A DNA stretch of 64,000 nucleotides from Excoecaria cochinchinensis (taxonomy: Eukaryota > Streptophyta > Magnoliopsida > Malpighiales > Euphorbiaceae): the NCBI GenBank assembly GCA_947683425.1, contig CANTUQ010000070.1, forward strand, positions 8,387,501 through 8,451,500. The letters are read 5' to 3'. Made by a program: the position numbers and the translations under genes. The first letter of the stretch is position 1. Each line of letters opens with the position of its first letter. The notes under the pieces were generated by a model. That model worked only from the letters and a program-made list of their open reading frames with translations. It did no database searches and was not told where the DNA came from. Of this stretch, positions 42,268 through 52,899 are shown in pieces.

Positions 42268-45200
42268 TTATGTCTGGTAATTTGGTGCTTCCACCATGGC
42301 CTCTTCCATATTGCAGACCTGAAATCCTTCATAATAAGGCTTTAGACGGTGTCCATTAACCTTAAACACCTTTTTAGTACTTAAACTCTGAATTTCTACA
42401 GCACCATGTGAAAAAACGTTAGTAACGACAAAAGGACCTACCCATCTCGACCTCAATTTTCCAGGAAATAGTTTAAGCCTAGAATGATATAACAGAACTT
42501 TCTGACCAATTGAAAAAGATTTTCTGGAAATATTTTGATCATGGAAAAGTTTTGTTTTTTCTTTATAAATTCTTGAGTTTTCATAGGCATCATTCCTTAT
42601 TTCTTCTAATTCCTGGAGCTGTAATTTACGGTGATTACCACCCTCATCAACTGCCATATTACATTGTTTAATGGCCCAATAAGCCTTGTGTTCCAATTCA
42701 ACCGGAAGGTGGCATGGCTTACCAAAGATTAATCGGTAGGGGGACATCCCTATTGGAGTTTTATATGCTGTTCGGTATGCCCAAAGAGCATCCTCAAGGC
42801 GTGTGCTCCAATCCTTCCTGCTTGGGCTTACTGTTTTTTCCAGAATTGATTTAATTTCTCTGTTTGAAACTTCTGCCTGGCCATTTGTTTGTGGATGGTA
42901 GGCTGTTGACACCTTGTGTGTCACGTTGTACTTCTTCAATAAGGCTTCCATCACTTTATTACAGAAATGGGTTCCACGGTCACTGATCAGTGCTCTTGGT
43001 GTTCCATATCTTGCGAAAATTTGATTTTTAATGAAGCCTACAACACATTTAGCATCATCAGTCCTAGTTGCTTTTGCCTCAATCCATTTTGACACATAAT
43101 CGACTGCTAATAAAATGTATGAATTGCCAAAGGAAGATGGAAATGGTCCCATGAAATCAATTCCCCATACATCGAATATTTCACATACTAAAATAGGACT
43201 CATGGGCATTTGATTTCTGTAACTTAAGTTTCCTATCCTTTGGCAATTTGAACATGATTTACAAAATATATAGCAATCACGAAATAAGTTAGGCCAAAAG
43301 AAACCACATTCTAGCACTTTACGTGCTGTCCTCTTGGAACCGAAATGTCCCCCACACTCATATGAATGACAAAATTCAATGATGGCTGAAACTTCACTTT
43401 CAAGAACACACCTGCGAATTAAACCATCAGAACAATATTTCCACAGATATGGATCATCCCATACATAATACTTACAGTCACTCTTAATCTTATCTTTTTG
43501 GACTCGAGTTAAATCATCAGGTAGTGTCCTAGTGACTAAGTAATTGACTATGTCAGCGTACCATGGGGTTGAACTTTGTAAATGATAAAGATGTTCATCA
43601 GGGAATGTGTCACGTAGGGGCATTGGTTCTTCACCATTTTCTAGCCTACTTAAATGGTCAGCAACTGAATTTTCTGCCCCCCTTTTGTCTCGAATTTCTA
43701 AGTCGAATTCTTGTAGCAAAAGAATCCACCTTAGTAATCTTGGTTTTGCTTCCTTCTTTCTCAGTAGATACTTCAAGGCTGCATGATCAGAATAGATTAT
43801 AACTTTAGTACCCAACAAATATGATCTGAATTTTTCTAAAGCAAAAATTATAGCAAATAATTCTTTTTCAGTCGTTGAGTAATTTTGTTGAGTCTTATCA
43901 AGAGTCCTTGAAGCATAATATATAGCATGAGCAGCTCTTCCATTCTGCTGTCCAAGAACAGCACCGACGGCATAATTGCTTGCATCGCACATGATTTCGA
44001 AGGGCAACTCCCAATTAGGTGGTTGAATTACAGGAGCTGAGGTTAACATCTCTTTCAGTTTTTCAAAGGATTTCTTACAGTCTTCACCAAATTCAAAGGG
44101 TACATCTTTTTGTAGCAATTTGCACAAAGGTTGTGCAATCTTTGAGAAATCTTTTATAAATCTTCTATAAAAACCTGCATGGCCAAGAAAACCACGAACT
44201 TTCTGCAAACAAGTGGGGTAAGGCAAAGATTTTATAAGATCAATTTTAGACTTATCAACTTCTAGCCCTCGTGAAGACACAATGTGGCCAAGTATTAGCC
44301 CTTGATCCACCATAAAATGACATTTTTCATAGTTCAAAACCAGATTTTTCTCAATGCATCTTTGCAAAATCTTCACCAAATTTTTTAGGCACAAATCATA
44401 TGAGTCTCCATAGACAGTGAAATCGTCCATAAAGACTTCAATGATACTCTCAACATAGTCAGAAAATATGCTTACCATGCACCGTTGAAACGTTGCCGGT
44501 GCATTACACAAACCGAATGGCATGCGACGATAGGCAAATGTACCAAATGGGCAGGTGAAAGTTGTCTTTTCCTGATCCTCTGGCGCTACTGGCACTTGGT
44601 AAAAACCTGAATAACAATCAAGACAACAATAGTGAGATTTTCCTGCTAATCTTTCAAGCATTTGGTCAACAAAAGGAAGGGGAAAATGATCTTTTCTTGT
44701 GGAAGAATTCAGTTTTCTGTAATCAATACAAACTCTCCATCCATTTTGGATTCGAGTTGGAACTAACTCACCATCATTGTTCTCTACAACTGTAAAACCG
44801 GTCTTTTTAGGCACTACATGAATGGGACTTACCCAATTGCTGTCAGAAATTGGAAAAATTATACCAGCATCTAAGAGTCGTAGGATATCATTCTTTACAA
44901 CTTCCATCATAGGTGGATTAAGTCTTCTTTGTGCTTGTCTTGAAGGCTTACTTCCTTCTTCAAGTAAAACTCTGTGCATACAAATAGAAGGGCTGATTCC
45001 CTTTACATCAGCCATTGTCCAACCTATTGCTTTTTTGTGGTCCCTAAGCACACGAATCAACTGCTCCTCTTCAAAATTGCTGAGTTTGCTCGAAATCACT
45101 ACTGGCAATGTCTGATTATCACCTAAATAGGCATATTTGAGGTGATTTGGCAATGTTTTCAACTCCAGCTTAGGTGCCTGCAAAATTGAAGGTAAAAGTT

Positions 45201-47604
45201 TAGAATAACTATTTGAAAGATCAATAAAAGAAACATTATTGTTCAATATTTTAAGTGATTCCATCTCAAAAATTGTCGCTTCTAAATCTTCTGGAACAAG
45301 GGTTTGTTCTTCTAATTTTTTCAGCTCCTTGGGGCAAAGGCTTTTACAAATTGTGACCCCCAGTTTGTCTTCCATGTTCAACTCTGATACCTGCTGTGCC
45401 AAACTATCTATAACATCTATAACAAAAACAGAGTCAGTTTCATAAGGAAATTTCATAGAATCATATATATTAAAATTTATCTTTTCACCATCAAATTCCA
45501 TTGTTAAAATTCCTTTTGCAACATCTATTTTTGTTCCAGCCGTTTTCAAGAATGGTCTTCCTAAAAGAATCGGAACAGAATTAGAAGATACATCATCCTC
45601 CATGTTCAACACATAAAAATCTGCAGGAAATACAAGATTGTTAACTTGAACAAGAACATCTTCCAACACTCCATCCGGATATCTATTTGACCTGTCAGCT
45701 AATTGGATAATGACATTAGTTGCCTTAAGATTTCCTGCATTTAAAGAGTGATAAATAGAAGTAGGCATGACGTTTATAGAAGCACCTAAATCTATCATTG
45801 CTCTTTCTATTTTCATGTTTCCAATCTTACATGGTATGGTAAACATTCCAGGATCTTTACATTTTTGTGGCATTTTTCTTTGAAAAACAGCCGAAATGTT
45901 TTCATTCACAAAAATTTTTTCATTTCCTCTTAATTTTCTCTTAGAAGTGCATAATTCCTTTAAAAATTTGGCATAACTTGGCACTTGTTTTATAGCATCC
46001 AGAAGAGGAATATTCACTTCAACTTTTTTAAAAACATCCAAAATTTCCTTTTCTTTTTGTTCCTTCTTTGATTTAGCAAATCGATTAGGAAAAGGAGGAG
46101 TGCTTACCACGGGATTAATGGACTGCCCAGGGCTATTGGTATCTTTTTCAATTTCTTCTTCTACTGCATTTTTTTGGGTTGCCCTCGCAGGTTCTTTCAA
46201 CTCCTTCCCGCTACGCAAAGTGATGGCACTTGCATTTTGCTTGGGATTTATCACCGGTTGAGATGGCAACTTACCAGAATTTTGAGACTCAATTCTCCCC
46301 ACTGATGTTGCTAACTGGCTTACTTGATTTTCCAAATTTTGTATGCTCGCTTCGGTTTTCTGCTGAAATTGTTGAGTGTTAGTTGCAAGAGCTGTAACTA
46401 TTTGTTCAAGAGACATACCTTTAGGTTGAAATGGAGGTGCTGGAGCTGGTGGTTTTGGGTACATTGGCTGCTGAAAATTTGGAGCTTTTTGTCCATAGCT
46501 GAAGTTTGGGTGTTGACGCCATCCGGGGTTATAAGTTTGAGAGTACGGATCATACCTCTTTTGACCTTGATAATCACCAGTAGCGTTTACTTGCTCTAAA
46601 TTTTCTTCTTGAAGAGTTGGGCACATGTCAGTTGGATGTCCAAAATGAGAACAAACACCACAAGCCTTTGCTTGTTGTTGATTTCCTGCACATAATTGTT
46701 GCACGATATTAGTCAAATTATCAATCCTTTGTTCAATGGAATTAATACTTACTTCATGGACTCTTTTTGTCGGTTCTTGTCTCACTCCAAATTGTTGTGT
46801 ATTGGCTGCAATTTTAGAGATCAATTGCTTTGCTTGAGTTAAAGTAATTTCTACTAAAGCTCCTCCACTTGCAGCGTCTATCATATTGCGATCAATAGGC
46901 TGTAAACCTTCATAAAAATATTGAATCAGTAATTGATCACTTATTTGATGTTGGGGACAACTTGCACATAATTGATTAAAACGTTCCCAATACTCATGCA
47001 AGGATTCGCCTTGAAGTTGACGGACTCCACATATCTCTTTTCTTATTGAAGTAGCTCTATTTGCGGGAAAAAATTTCTCAAGAAAGAGTTTCTTCAATTC
47101 ATTCCACGTTGTGATCGAGCCTGAAGGAAGGTAATACAACCAGTCCTTGGCTTTGTCTGTCAGAGAAAAAGGGAATGCACGCAATTTTACTTGTTCTTCT
47201 GAAATCCCTTGCGGTTTCATGCTTGCGCAAACAACATGAAATTCCTTCAAATGCTTGTGTGGGTCTTCTCCTAAAAGTCCACGGAAGGTTGGAAGTAAGT
47301 GGATAAAACCAGACTTTAATTCAAAATTTACCTCAAGAGCAGGAAAATCAATGCATAGGGGCTGATGGTTTATGTTCGGAGTGCCCATTTCTTTTAAAGT
47401 TGGCTCACGAGCACCCATATTTGCTGCTGGATTTTGGTCTTGAACAGTTGGCCTTGAAGTTGAATCACCAGATAAGCTGATTTCGGATATAGAAGCTGTT
47501 GTAGGTACTGCTGAATTTCCACGGCTTTCTTTTCTATTTTTTCGAGCTGTCTTCTCGATTTCTGGATCAAATATCAAATTTCCTGTACGAGAAGATCGAG
47601 GCAT
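42268..47604 (-). CDS. Athila gag-pol polyprotein, uninterrupted
   Basis: 1778 residues with no stop or frameshift. Domains: capsid-type Gag at about 80-290; zinc knuckle CGVCSHFGHPTDMC at 315-328; aspartic protease with MIDLGASINVMP at about 600; reverse transcriptase with VFMDDFTVYGD at about 1060; RNase H with EIMCDASNYAVGAVLG at about 1205; integrase zinc finger from CHSYECGGHFG (about 1410) to CKSCSNC; and integrase catalytic residues in GIDFMGPF (about 1481), SDRGTHF (about 1538) and NGQAEVSNR (about 1574). A C-terminal VGPFVV segment follows. It directs reverse transcription and integration of the element. The start MPRSSRTG lies close to the primer site, as expected. Key residues look intact; whether it is expressed cannot be judged. 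Confidence 0.96.
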   Translation of the reverse strand: MPRSSRTGNLIFDPEIEKTARKNRKESRGNSAVPTTASISEISLSGDSTSRPTVQDQNPAANMGAREPTLKEMGTPNINHQPLCIDFPALEVNFELKSGFIHLLPTFRGLLGEDPHKHLKEFHVVCASMKPQGISEEQVKLRAFPFSLTDKAKDWLYYLPSGSITTWNELKKLFLEKFFPANRATSIRKEICGVRQLQGESLHEYWERFNQLCASCPQHQISDQLLIQYFYEGLQPIDRNMIDAASGGALVEITLTQAKQLISKIAANTQQFGVRQEPTKRVHEVSINSIEQRIDNLTNIVQQLCAGNQQQAKACGVCSHFGHPTDMCPTLQEENLEQVNATGDYQGQKRYDPYSQTYNPGWRQHPNFSYGQKAPNFQQPMYPKPPAPAPPFQPKGMSLEQIVTALATNTQQFQQKTEASIQNLENQVSQLATSVGRIESQNSGKLPSQPVINPKQNASAITLRSGKELKEPARATQKNAVEEEIEKDTNSPGQSINPVVSTPPFPNRFAKSKKEQKEKEILDVFKKVEVNIPLLDAIKQVPSYAKFLKELCTSKRKLRGNEKIFVNENISAVFQRKMPQKCKDPGMFTIPCKIGNMKIERAMIDLGASINVMPTSIYHSLNAGNLKATNVIIQLADRSNRYPDGVLEDVLVQVNNLVFPADFYVLNMEDDVSSNSVPILLGRPFLKTAGTKIDVAKGILTMEFDGEKINFNIYDSMKFPYETDSVFVIDVIDSLAQQVSELNMEDKLGVTICKSLCPKELKKLEEQTLVPEDLEATIFEMESLKILNNNVSFIDLSNSYSKLLPSILQAPKLELKTLPNHLKYAYLGDNQTLPVVISSKLSNFEEEQLIRVLRDHKKAIGWTMADVKGISPSICMHRVLLEEGSKPSRQAQRRLNPPMMEVVKNDILRLLDAGIIFPISDSNWVSPIHVVPKKTGFTVVENNDGELVPTRIQNGWRVCIDYRKLNSSTRKDHFPLPFVDQMLERLAGKSHYCCLDCYSGFYQVPVAPEDQEKTTFTCPFGTFAYRRMPFGLCNAPATFQRCMVSIFSDYVESIIEVFMDDFTVYGDSYDLCLKNLVKILQRCIEKNLVLNYEKCHFMVDQGLILGHIVSSRGLEVDKSKIDLIKSLPYPTCLQKVRGFLGHAGFYRRFIKDFSKIAQPLCKLLQKDVPFEFGEDCKKSFEKLKEMLTSAPVIQPPNWELPFEIMCDASNYAVGAVLGQQNGRAAHAIYYASRTLDKTQQNYSTTEKELFAIIFALEKFRSYLLGTKVIIYSDHAALKYLLRKKEAKPRLLRWILLLQEFDLEIRDKRGAENSVADHLSRLENGEEPMPLRDTFPDEHLYHLQSSTPWYADIVNYLVTRTLPDDLTRVQKDKIKSDCKYYVWDDPYLWKYCSDGLIRRCVLESEVSAIIEFCHSYECGGHFGSKRTARKVLECGFFWPNLFRDCYIFCKSCSNCQRIGNLSYRNQMPMSPILVCEIFDVWGIDFMGPFPSSFGNSYILLAVDYVSKWIEAKATRTDDAKCVVGFIKNQIFARYGTPRALISDRGTHFCNKVMEALLKKYNVTHKVSTAYHPQTNGQAEVSNREIKSILEKTVSPSRKDWSTRLEDALWAYRTAYKTPIGMSPYRLIFGKPCHLPVELEHKAYWAIKQCNMAVDEGGNHRKLQLQELEEIRNDAYENSRIYKEKTKLFHDQNISRKSFSIGQKVLLYHSRLKLFPGKLRSRWVGPFVVTNVFSHGAVEIQSLSTKKVFKVNGHRLKPYYEGFQVCNMEEAMVEAPNYQT

Positions 47605-47633
47605 AAGGCATAAAACAAATTAATTGACACCAT

Positions 47634-47652
47634 TCCCCGGCAACGGCGCCAA
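47634..47652 (-). promoter_or_regulatory. Primer-binding site, tRNA-Asp type
   Basis: Minus strand TTGGCGCCGTTGCCGGGGA follows the LTR end after three bases. This is the tRNA-Asp-complementary site usual in Athila-type elements. Confidence 0.9.
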
Positions 47653-47655
47653 ATT

Positions 47656-48852
47656 TGACAGGGGTCGAATCCGATCAAAATAAAATTTTCTATTCTTCTA
47701 AATTAACAAAAGTAAGTATAGGGAATAGGTTTGTCTCCACAGGGAATGAGAATCAATTTGCTTGTTCTTTTATACCAAAAGTAACAAAATGGGGTTTTGG
47801 AGAAACAGATTAACAATAAAATTAGATTGAATGCTAGGAAAATAAATGCAGTAAAAATAACTGAAGAGGGAAACATCAATCAAAGATTCATCTTAGTAGA
47901 AATTCAGTTTGTTTGATCATTGAAAAAAAAAAACATTTTCTTGAATTCAAATTAGTTAGAATCATTAACAAGCTCTAATAATCCTTTAAAATAAATTGAT
48001 GATTAAAACAAGCTCTTTAACCAACATTCTTATTAATCAATCAATCCTAAATGAGCTCTTAGGATTTGAATGGTAAATAGCATTAAGAACATTTTTCCAA
48101 AACTAATTCCAATCAGTAACACATATGTAGTGTTATTTAAATTGGTGCAAATATTTTCTTCACTTTGAATCAGCAACTCATTCTACCAAACAAAGTGAAT
48201 TACCACAATTATGAAGACACTAAACATGTACGAATTTAACATCTTCAATGACGGAAACCATGGATTTCTTGTCCAAATAAATTGTGTTTTATTTGACCAT
48301 GAATCCTCAAGAGAATTATATTGCAGAAAATACTTGAATTGAAAATAAGAAAATAAAATAGAAATCTCACAAACAAACTTGAATTAAAACCTCAACTTAT
48401 CTTTGATTGAAAAGAAAATCTCAGCCACTCATGGCTAGGAAAACAATACAGCAATTAAAATAAATAATTCTGCAGAAAATTAAACTAAGAAAAGATTCCC
48501 CCCCAGGAAGAACTCTGTTCAGGTTTACACAAAGCTCCTATTTATACTAGATTTTCAACCCCAAATCTGGATGTGGATTGAATTTCAATTTGAATTTGAA
48601 TGATGGTGAGATGCTGTAAATCTGGCCAGAATCAAGGAAGATAAAAATGTAATTTGATTTGAAAATTTTCAGCTTTTTTAATTCGTTGCATCTGGTCCTG
48701 TTTCCAGCATTCTTGAAGTATCTTTTCAATATTAACCTTGATTTTTTTACCTGGAAACAAAAAGAAATAATTAATCTAAAGCATTTAAGTTTAAATTAAG
48801 ATTAATTATGAAGAGATTTTATCAATAAATTTGAATTATTTTGACTTTATCA
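47656..48852 (-). repeat. 5' LTR of Athila element
   Basis: 1197 bp, plus-strand ends TGACAGGGGTCG and TTTATCA, followed by the ATCTC duplication. Confidence 0.93.
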
Positions 48853-49259
48853 ATCTCCCTTTGGCGTCATTAGTTTGTCTTTTATCCACGTGCGGGATAA
48901 CAGCAACTAAACCACGGTCTAAAAGCCCAATGGAGACAAAAGTGAGTAAGTGGAGAATCCGGCAGAGTTTCGGTATAGAGAACTTTTTCTCTGTTTTATA
49001 GAAATTCTAACTCCTATTTATAAAGACACTTTTTCTAAAATAGGAAACAAGTAATTAAAGGAAATTAATAGCAAAAAGGGAAGTTACCCTATTTAATTTA
49101 TTTCAATTAAATAAAAATCCTTAATTAAAGGATTTGATTGGAACTACTTCGATGTCCATATTATTTTCTTTCTGATATAGATCACTTCTATATCAAGATA
49201 ATTTCCACATTGATATAGATTTTTATCCATATCATGAGGTATGAGCGTATTCAGACTCC
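48853..49259 (-). repeat. Copia-type LTR, second part, split by Athila
   Basis: Continues 38351-38456 after the Athila insertion. Joined across the duplication it reads AAGGATCTCCCTTTGG, matching AAGGATCTCTCTTATTTTTGG at 58158. The outer end near GACTCCA (49259) is approximate. Confidence 0.65.
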
Positions 49260-50040
49260 ATCATTTTTCTCATAGATATGTTTTCGTTTTTATTTTTATA
49301 TTTTTTAATATTTGCAGTAAAATAAAAATTAATGGACAATCAATCATCATAGGAATATTAATTCGTGGGCCTTAATACTTCTAGCTTCATCGATTTGACT
49401 CAATCAATGGTTGTAAATTGATATATAAAATTCATATTATGATCATTTGGATATAATTTCTAATTTTGTTTAAAAAATGTAAAATATTTTATATTGCTCC
49501 TTTTCTTATTATCTAGAAAAGCTTCCCTTTATCAAATTCTACTCAAATTAATTTCTTCTTTTTGTTTAACCCAAATTAATTTCTTTTTAATTTATCGAAA
49601 AAACTTCTTTAAGAAAATCAATAAAATCATATTGAACCAATTAAATGAGTGGAATAACAAAGTAATGGATTAGCTAGGTTCAACCACACCAATCTCTTTT
49701 TGGATACATTTAAAATTAGACCTGTTTCAAATCTATCCAAAAAAAAAAATATTTGAATTTAAATACGAATTCGGAGAAAACCTGAATGTCCTAAGAAATT
49801 TATGATCAAATTCGAAATCAAAAAAATTAGCACAAAGGACAAGAGATTCAACCGATTCGCACCCGTGACTAGAATTTTTTCAATTAAATTTTATTTTGTC
49901 AATTTTTATATAAAAATTAAATATAATTGAAAAAAAAGATCAATGTTTAATTATTTAAATTTTAAATAGTAAGTGAACAATAAAATGAAAAGTAACAAAA
50001 AAAAATCAAACAGGAATTGATCGAAGTTCAATATGACATC
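49260..50040. other. AT-rich sequence, nothing recognised
   Basis: No open frame with family similarity, no TIR or LTR end identified. Confidence 0.5.
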
Positions 50041-50049
50041 ATTTTTATT

Positions 50050-50739
50050 GGGACTTTTTTTTATAAATAATATTTTTTGAAAAGTTAATTTAATTTTTAA
50101 GGTGTTTTGAAAAATATTTGGGAGACTGGTGTGTTTTTCATTTTCGCAACACAGTATTGTGAAAATGGATTTCAATTCCGCAGTAACATGCTGCGGAATT
50201 GAAATGATTATTTTTTTTTATTATGTTAGTACGCTCAGTTTTTCAATGGAAAGCTGAGCTTTCCGGAGGAAAGCTAACTGGCAGCTATATATTCATTAGT
50301 TGCCGGTTGTGTTTTTTTTTTGGGTTAAAAAATATAAATCCAATTTTATCCTTTCTTTTATTAATATGGAAAAAATCTTCTGTGGAAGAACTGCTGATAT
50401 TACGGTAACCAAGATTTTACATTTAGAAAAAAGGTAATAATTAAAGAAAAATATTTTTTTCCATATTAATAAAAGAAAGAGTAAAATTGGATTTATATAA
50501 TTTTTATCAAAAAAAAAAAACACAACCAGCAGCTGAAAAGCTGCCGGTTAGCTTTCCATTGGAAAGCTGAGCTTACAAACATAATAAAAAGAAAATCATT
50601 TCAATTCATACTGCGAAATTGAAATCCATTTTCGCAACACTGTGTTGCAAATATAAAAAATTAATCTCCCAAATATTTTTCAAAACATCCCAAAAATCAA
50701 ATTAATTTTTCAAAAAATATCATTTATAAAAAAAGTCCC
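50050..50739. mobile_element. Mutator-like hairpin MITE with nested palindromes
   Basis: The termini are GGGACTTTTTT and its complement. Arms of about 320 bp (50050-50375 and 50445-50739) are near-complementary around a loop of about 70 bp. Flanks ATTTTTATT (50041-50049) and ATTTTCATT (50740-50748) agree at 8 of 9 positions, the duplication length of Mutator-like elements. Each arm also contains smaller palindromes: ATTTCAATTCCGCAG facing CTGCGGAATTGAAAT (50169-50204) and GGAAAGCTGAGCTTTCC (50248-50264). No coding capacity; the 61- and 75-codon frames in it are incidental. Confidence 0.8.
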
Positions 50740-50745
50740 ATTTTC

Positions 50746-50746
<1 letters not shown>

Positions 50747-50789
<43 letters not shown>
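50747..50789. repeat. (AT)n microsatellite
   Basis: About 21 AT units immediately after the hairpin MITE. Confidence 0.95.
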
Positions 50790-50793
<4 letters not shown>

Positions 50794-51497
50794 ACACACA
50801 TACTTTGTGAAGACCTATGTTTTTGGTAAACAGTCGTTTTATTAGTAAAATACATATTGATTGAATCACAAATTTCTAACCTCTCAACTTTTTCTTCATT
50901 TCTCTATTGTTCATTCCACTCATCCCATCACCTTATTTGTCTCAATGTATCTCCGTCTCCATCGGCCTCCTAGTTTCAACATCAAAATGGCGTAGTTTTA
51001 TTAATAGTTTTGTCGATTTGATTTTAGCGATTTTTGTATAATGAAAACTAAATCGTTATAGTCAAATTACTATTTTAAAACCGAACTAAGTATAATAAAT
51101 TGTTTTAGATCTGGTTTGATTCAGTTTTATGTCCGATCCGATATGGTACGGCTTCAGTCAATTTTCGATTTGATTTTTCAATACTAATTATGATCCAAGA
51201 CCTGACCTGAACCAGCCCGAAGAAGAAGTAATCCAATCCGAACATGAACCCAAAAAGAACTAATTCAAAGTGATCCAAATTCGAATCCATCTAACTTGAC
51301 TTCTTTGTCAGATCTATTCAAAACCAAAATGGCATTGTAAAATTAAGGGATTTTTCTAAAAATAATGTATTTTTTTTTAAAAAATGAAATATGTTGCTAC
51401 AATAAAAAAATATTTAGAAAATTAGAGTAGCACTATCATTGTCATTTTTGACACGCATGGATACTATGAATTTTGCCTTTTTTGCATTAAAATCGGG
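50790..51497. other. Spacer with a GATCCGAA-type repeat remnant
   Basis: 51105-51300 holds ATCCGATATGG, CCTGACCTGAACC and ATCCAATCCGAAC phrases, resembling decayed hAT-like short repeats elsewhere in the window. No ends were matched. Confidence 0.35.
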
Positions 51498-51505
51498 ATT
51501 GTTAG

Positions 51506-52433
51506 TAGGGGTGATTATGGACCGGTTAACCGGTCCATGAGACTAAAAAAAAATCAGTCCATTAACTATTGATTTTTTGAAATTCACTAACTATTAACCA
51601 GTCCGTTACTATCGTTTAACCAGTTCATCGGTTTTGAATTTTTGGATCGGTTAACCACTATAATTATAAAATGTATTAATAAAAAAAATTAAAATGTTCA
51701 TGTTACTTAAAAATAAATATTAGAACCAAACATAATTCAATATAATATTCAAATTATAAATATAAAATAAAAATATTGTGTCAATATGCATCCATAGGAT
51801 AGAAAAATGTAATAAATGAAAAATTTGTAATTTATTAATTTTATTAAATATTAATTATTACTTGCAATGAATTTTTTTATTTTTAAATCGAAATATATTT
51901 AATTAGAATTACAAGTATTAAATACTACCTATAAGAATATTAAAACTAATATTATACATTCTAATTGAATATTATTTATCATATTAAATTTTAATAATTT
52001 AAATATAAGATATTTTAATTAAAGAGTTAAAATTATTAACTTAATTACAATTAGGAATTAATTATATATATTAAAATATTTGAAAAGTAAAAAACTTTGT
52101 GTGTGTGGAAATAAAAGTCCATCATAGATGTAACTTTTAGTTAATATATTAATGTTATATAACTTTTCGAATATATTATGATTTTCATTATTGAAAAATT
52201 GATAAATCAAGAAAAAATAATAAATACTAAATATGGATATATTGAATAATTAATAAATTAACTAAAAATTCGGTTATCGGTTCGGTTAACCGGTTAACCA
52301 ATCCATTAATATAGATTTTTTCAAAATACTAATCATTAATCAGTCCACTACAATCGGTTAATCAGTCTATCGGGTTCCATTTTGGACCAGTTTACCGGTT
52401 AACCGCATCAACCGATTTTTTTTCTCACCCTTA
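51506..52433. mobile_element. hAT-like non-autonomous element with 8-bp duplication
   Basis: 928 bp with ends TAGGGGTGA and TCACCCTTA (8 of 9 complementary), flanked by a perfect ATTGTTAG at 51498-51505 and 52434-52441, the duplication length of hAT elements. Inside both ends are clusters of ACCGGTTAACCGG-type palindromes (51520-51532, 52285-52295, 52394-52404). The middle is AT-rich and non-coding. Confidence 0.88.
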
Positions 52434-52457
52434 ATTGTTAGTGCCATATTTTAGACT

Positions 52458-52458
<1 letters not shown>

Positions 52459-52498
<40 letters not shown>
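52459..52498. repeat. (AT)n microsatellite
   Basis: About 20 AT units. Confidence 0.95.
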
Positions 52499-52500
<2 letters not shown>

Positions 52501-52540
52501 AAATGCAAACATGCAGGTCCCTCTGCTTCCTCGTGCTCTG

Positions 52541-52899
52541 TGAGAAGAAAAACTGAATTGAAGAAAGTTTTAATCTATTTTTATTTATCACTCACTTACT
52601 TCTAAAATACAAGGAAGCAGAATATATAACACTGGTTAAGCTAATATTGCTCAACTAATGCCGTAAAGTTAGACACAAATGAAATAAATCCAAGATACAA
52701 AATAATTGAAGTTTCCTTTATCAAATGAACTACCATGTATATAGGAAGTTGTTACTCCTAGGAATTTTGGACACTAATCACATCCCTTGACTTGATATTG
52801 AAATAATATTTGAATGAGCACATCCTTCCTTATCCCTCCATGAAACTTAGAACATGCCTTATAACTCCTAAGGCTCATTCAGCTGAATTAGGTTTGCCA
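52541..52899 (-). repeat. 3' LTR of old copia element
   Basis: 359 bp. Plus-strand ends TGAGAAGAAAAAC and GGTTTGCCA. Confidence 0.85.

Larger units (their letters stand above)
38457..48852 (-). mobile_element. Young Athila-type Ty3/gypsy retrotransposon
   Basis: A complete element on the minus strand, flanked by a perfect 5-bp duplication ATCTC (38452-38456, 48853-48857). The order on the minus strand is 5' LTR 47656-48852, tRNA-Asp-type primer site, 1778-codon polyprotein, 2.7 kb of non-coding 3' region, polypurine tract, and 3' LTR 38457-39536. The shared 1072 bp of the LTRs have equal length and no difference in the stretches I compared, so the insertion is recent. The 3' LTR lacks 117 bp close to its U5 end. 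The primer site and the DLGAS protease motif support the Athila lineage. No env-like open frame is present. Confidence 0.95.

Noticed and set aside
43563..46599. Plus-strand open frames inside the Athila region
   Set aside because: They are antisense shadows of the 1778-codon polyprotein.
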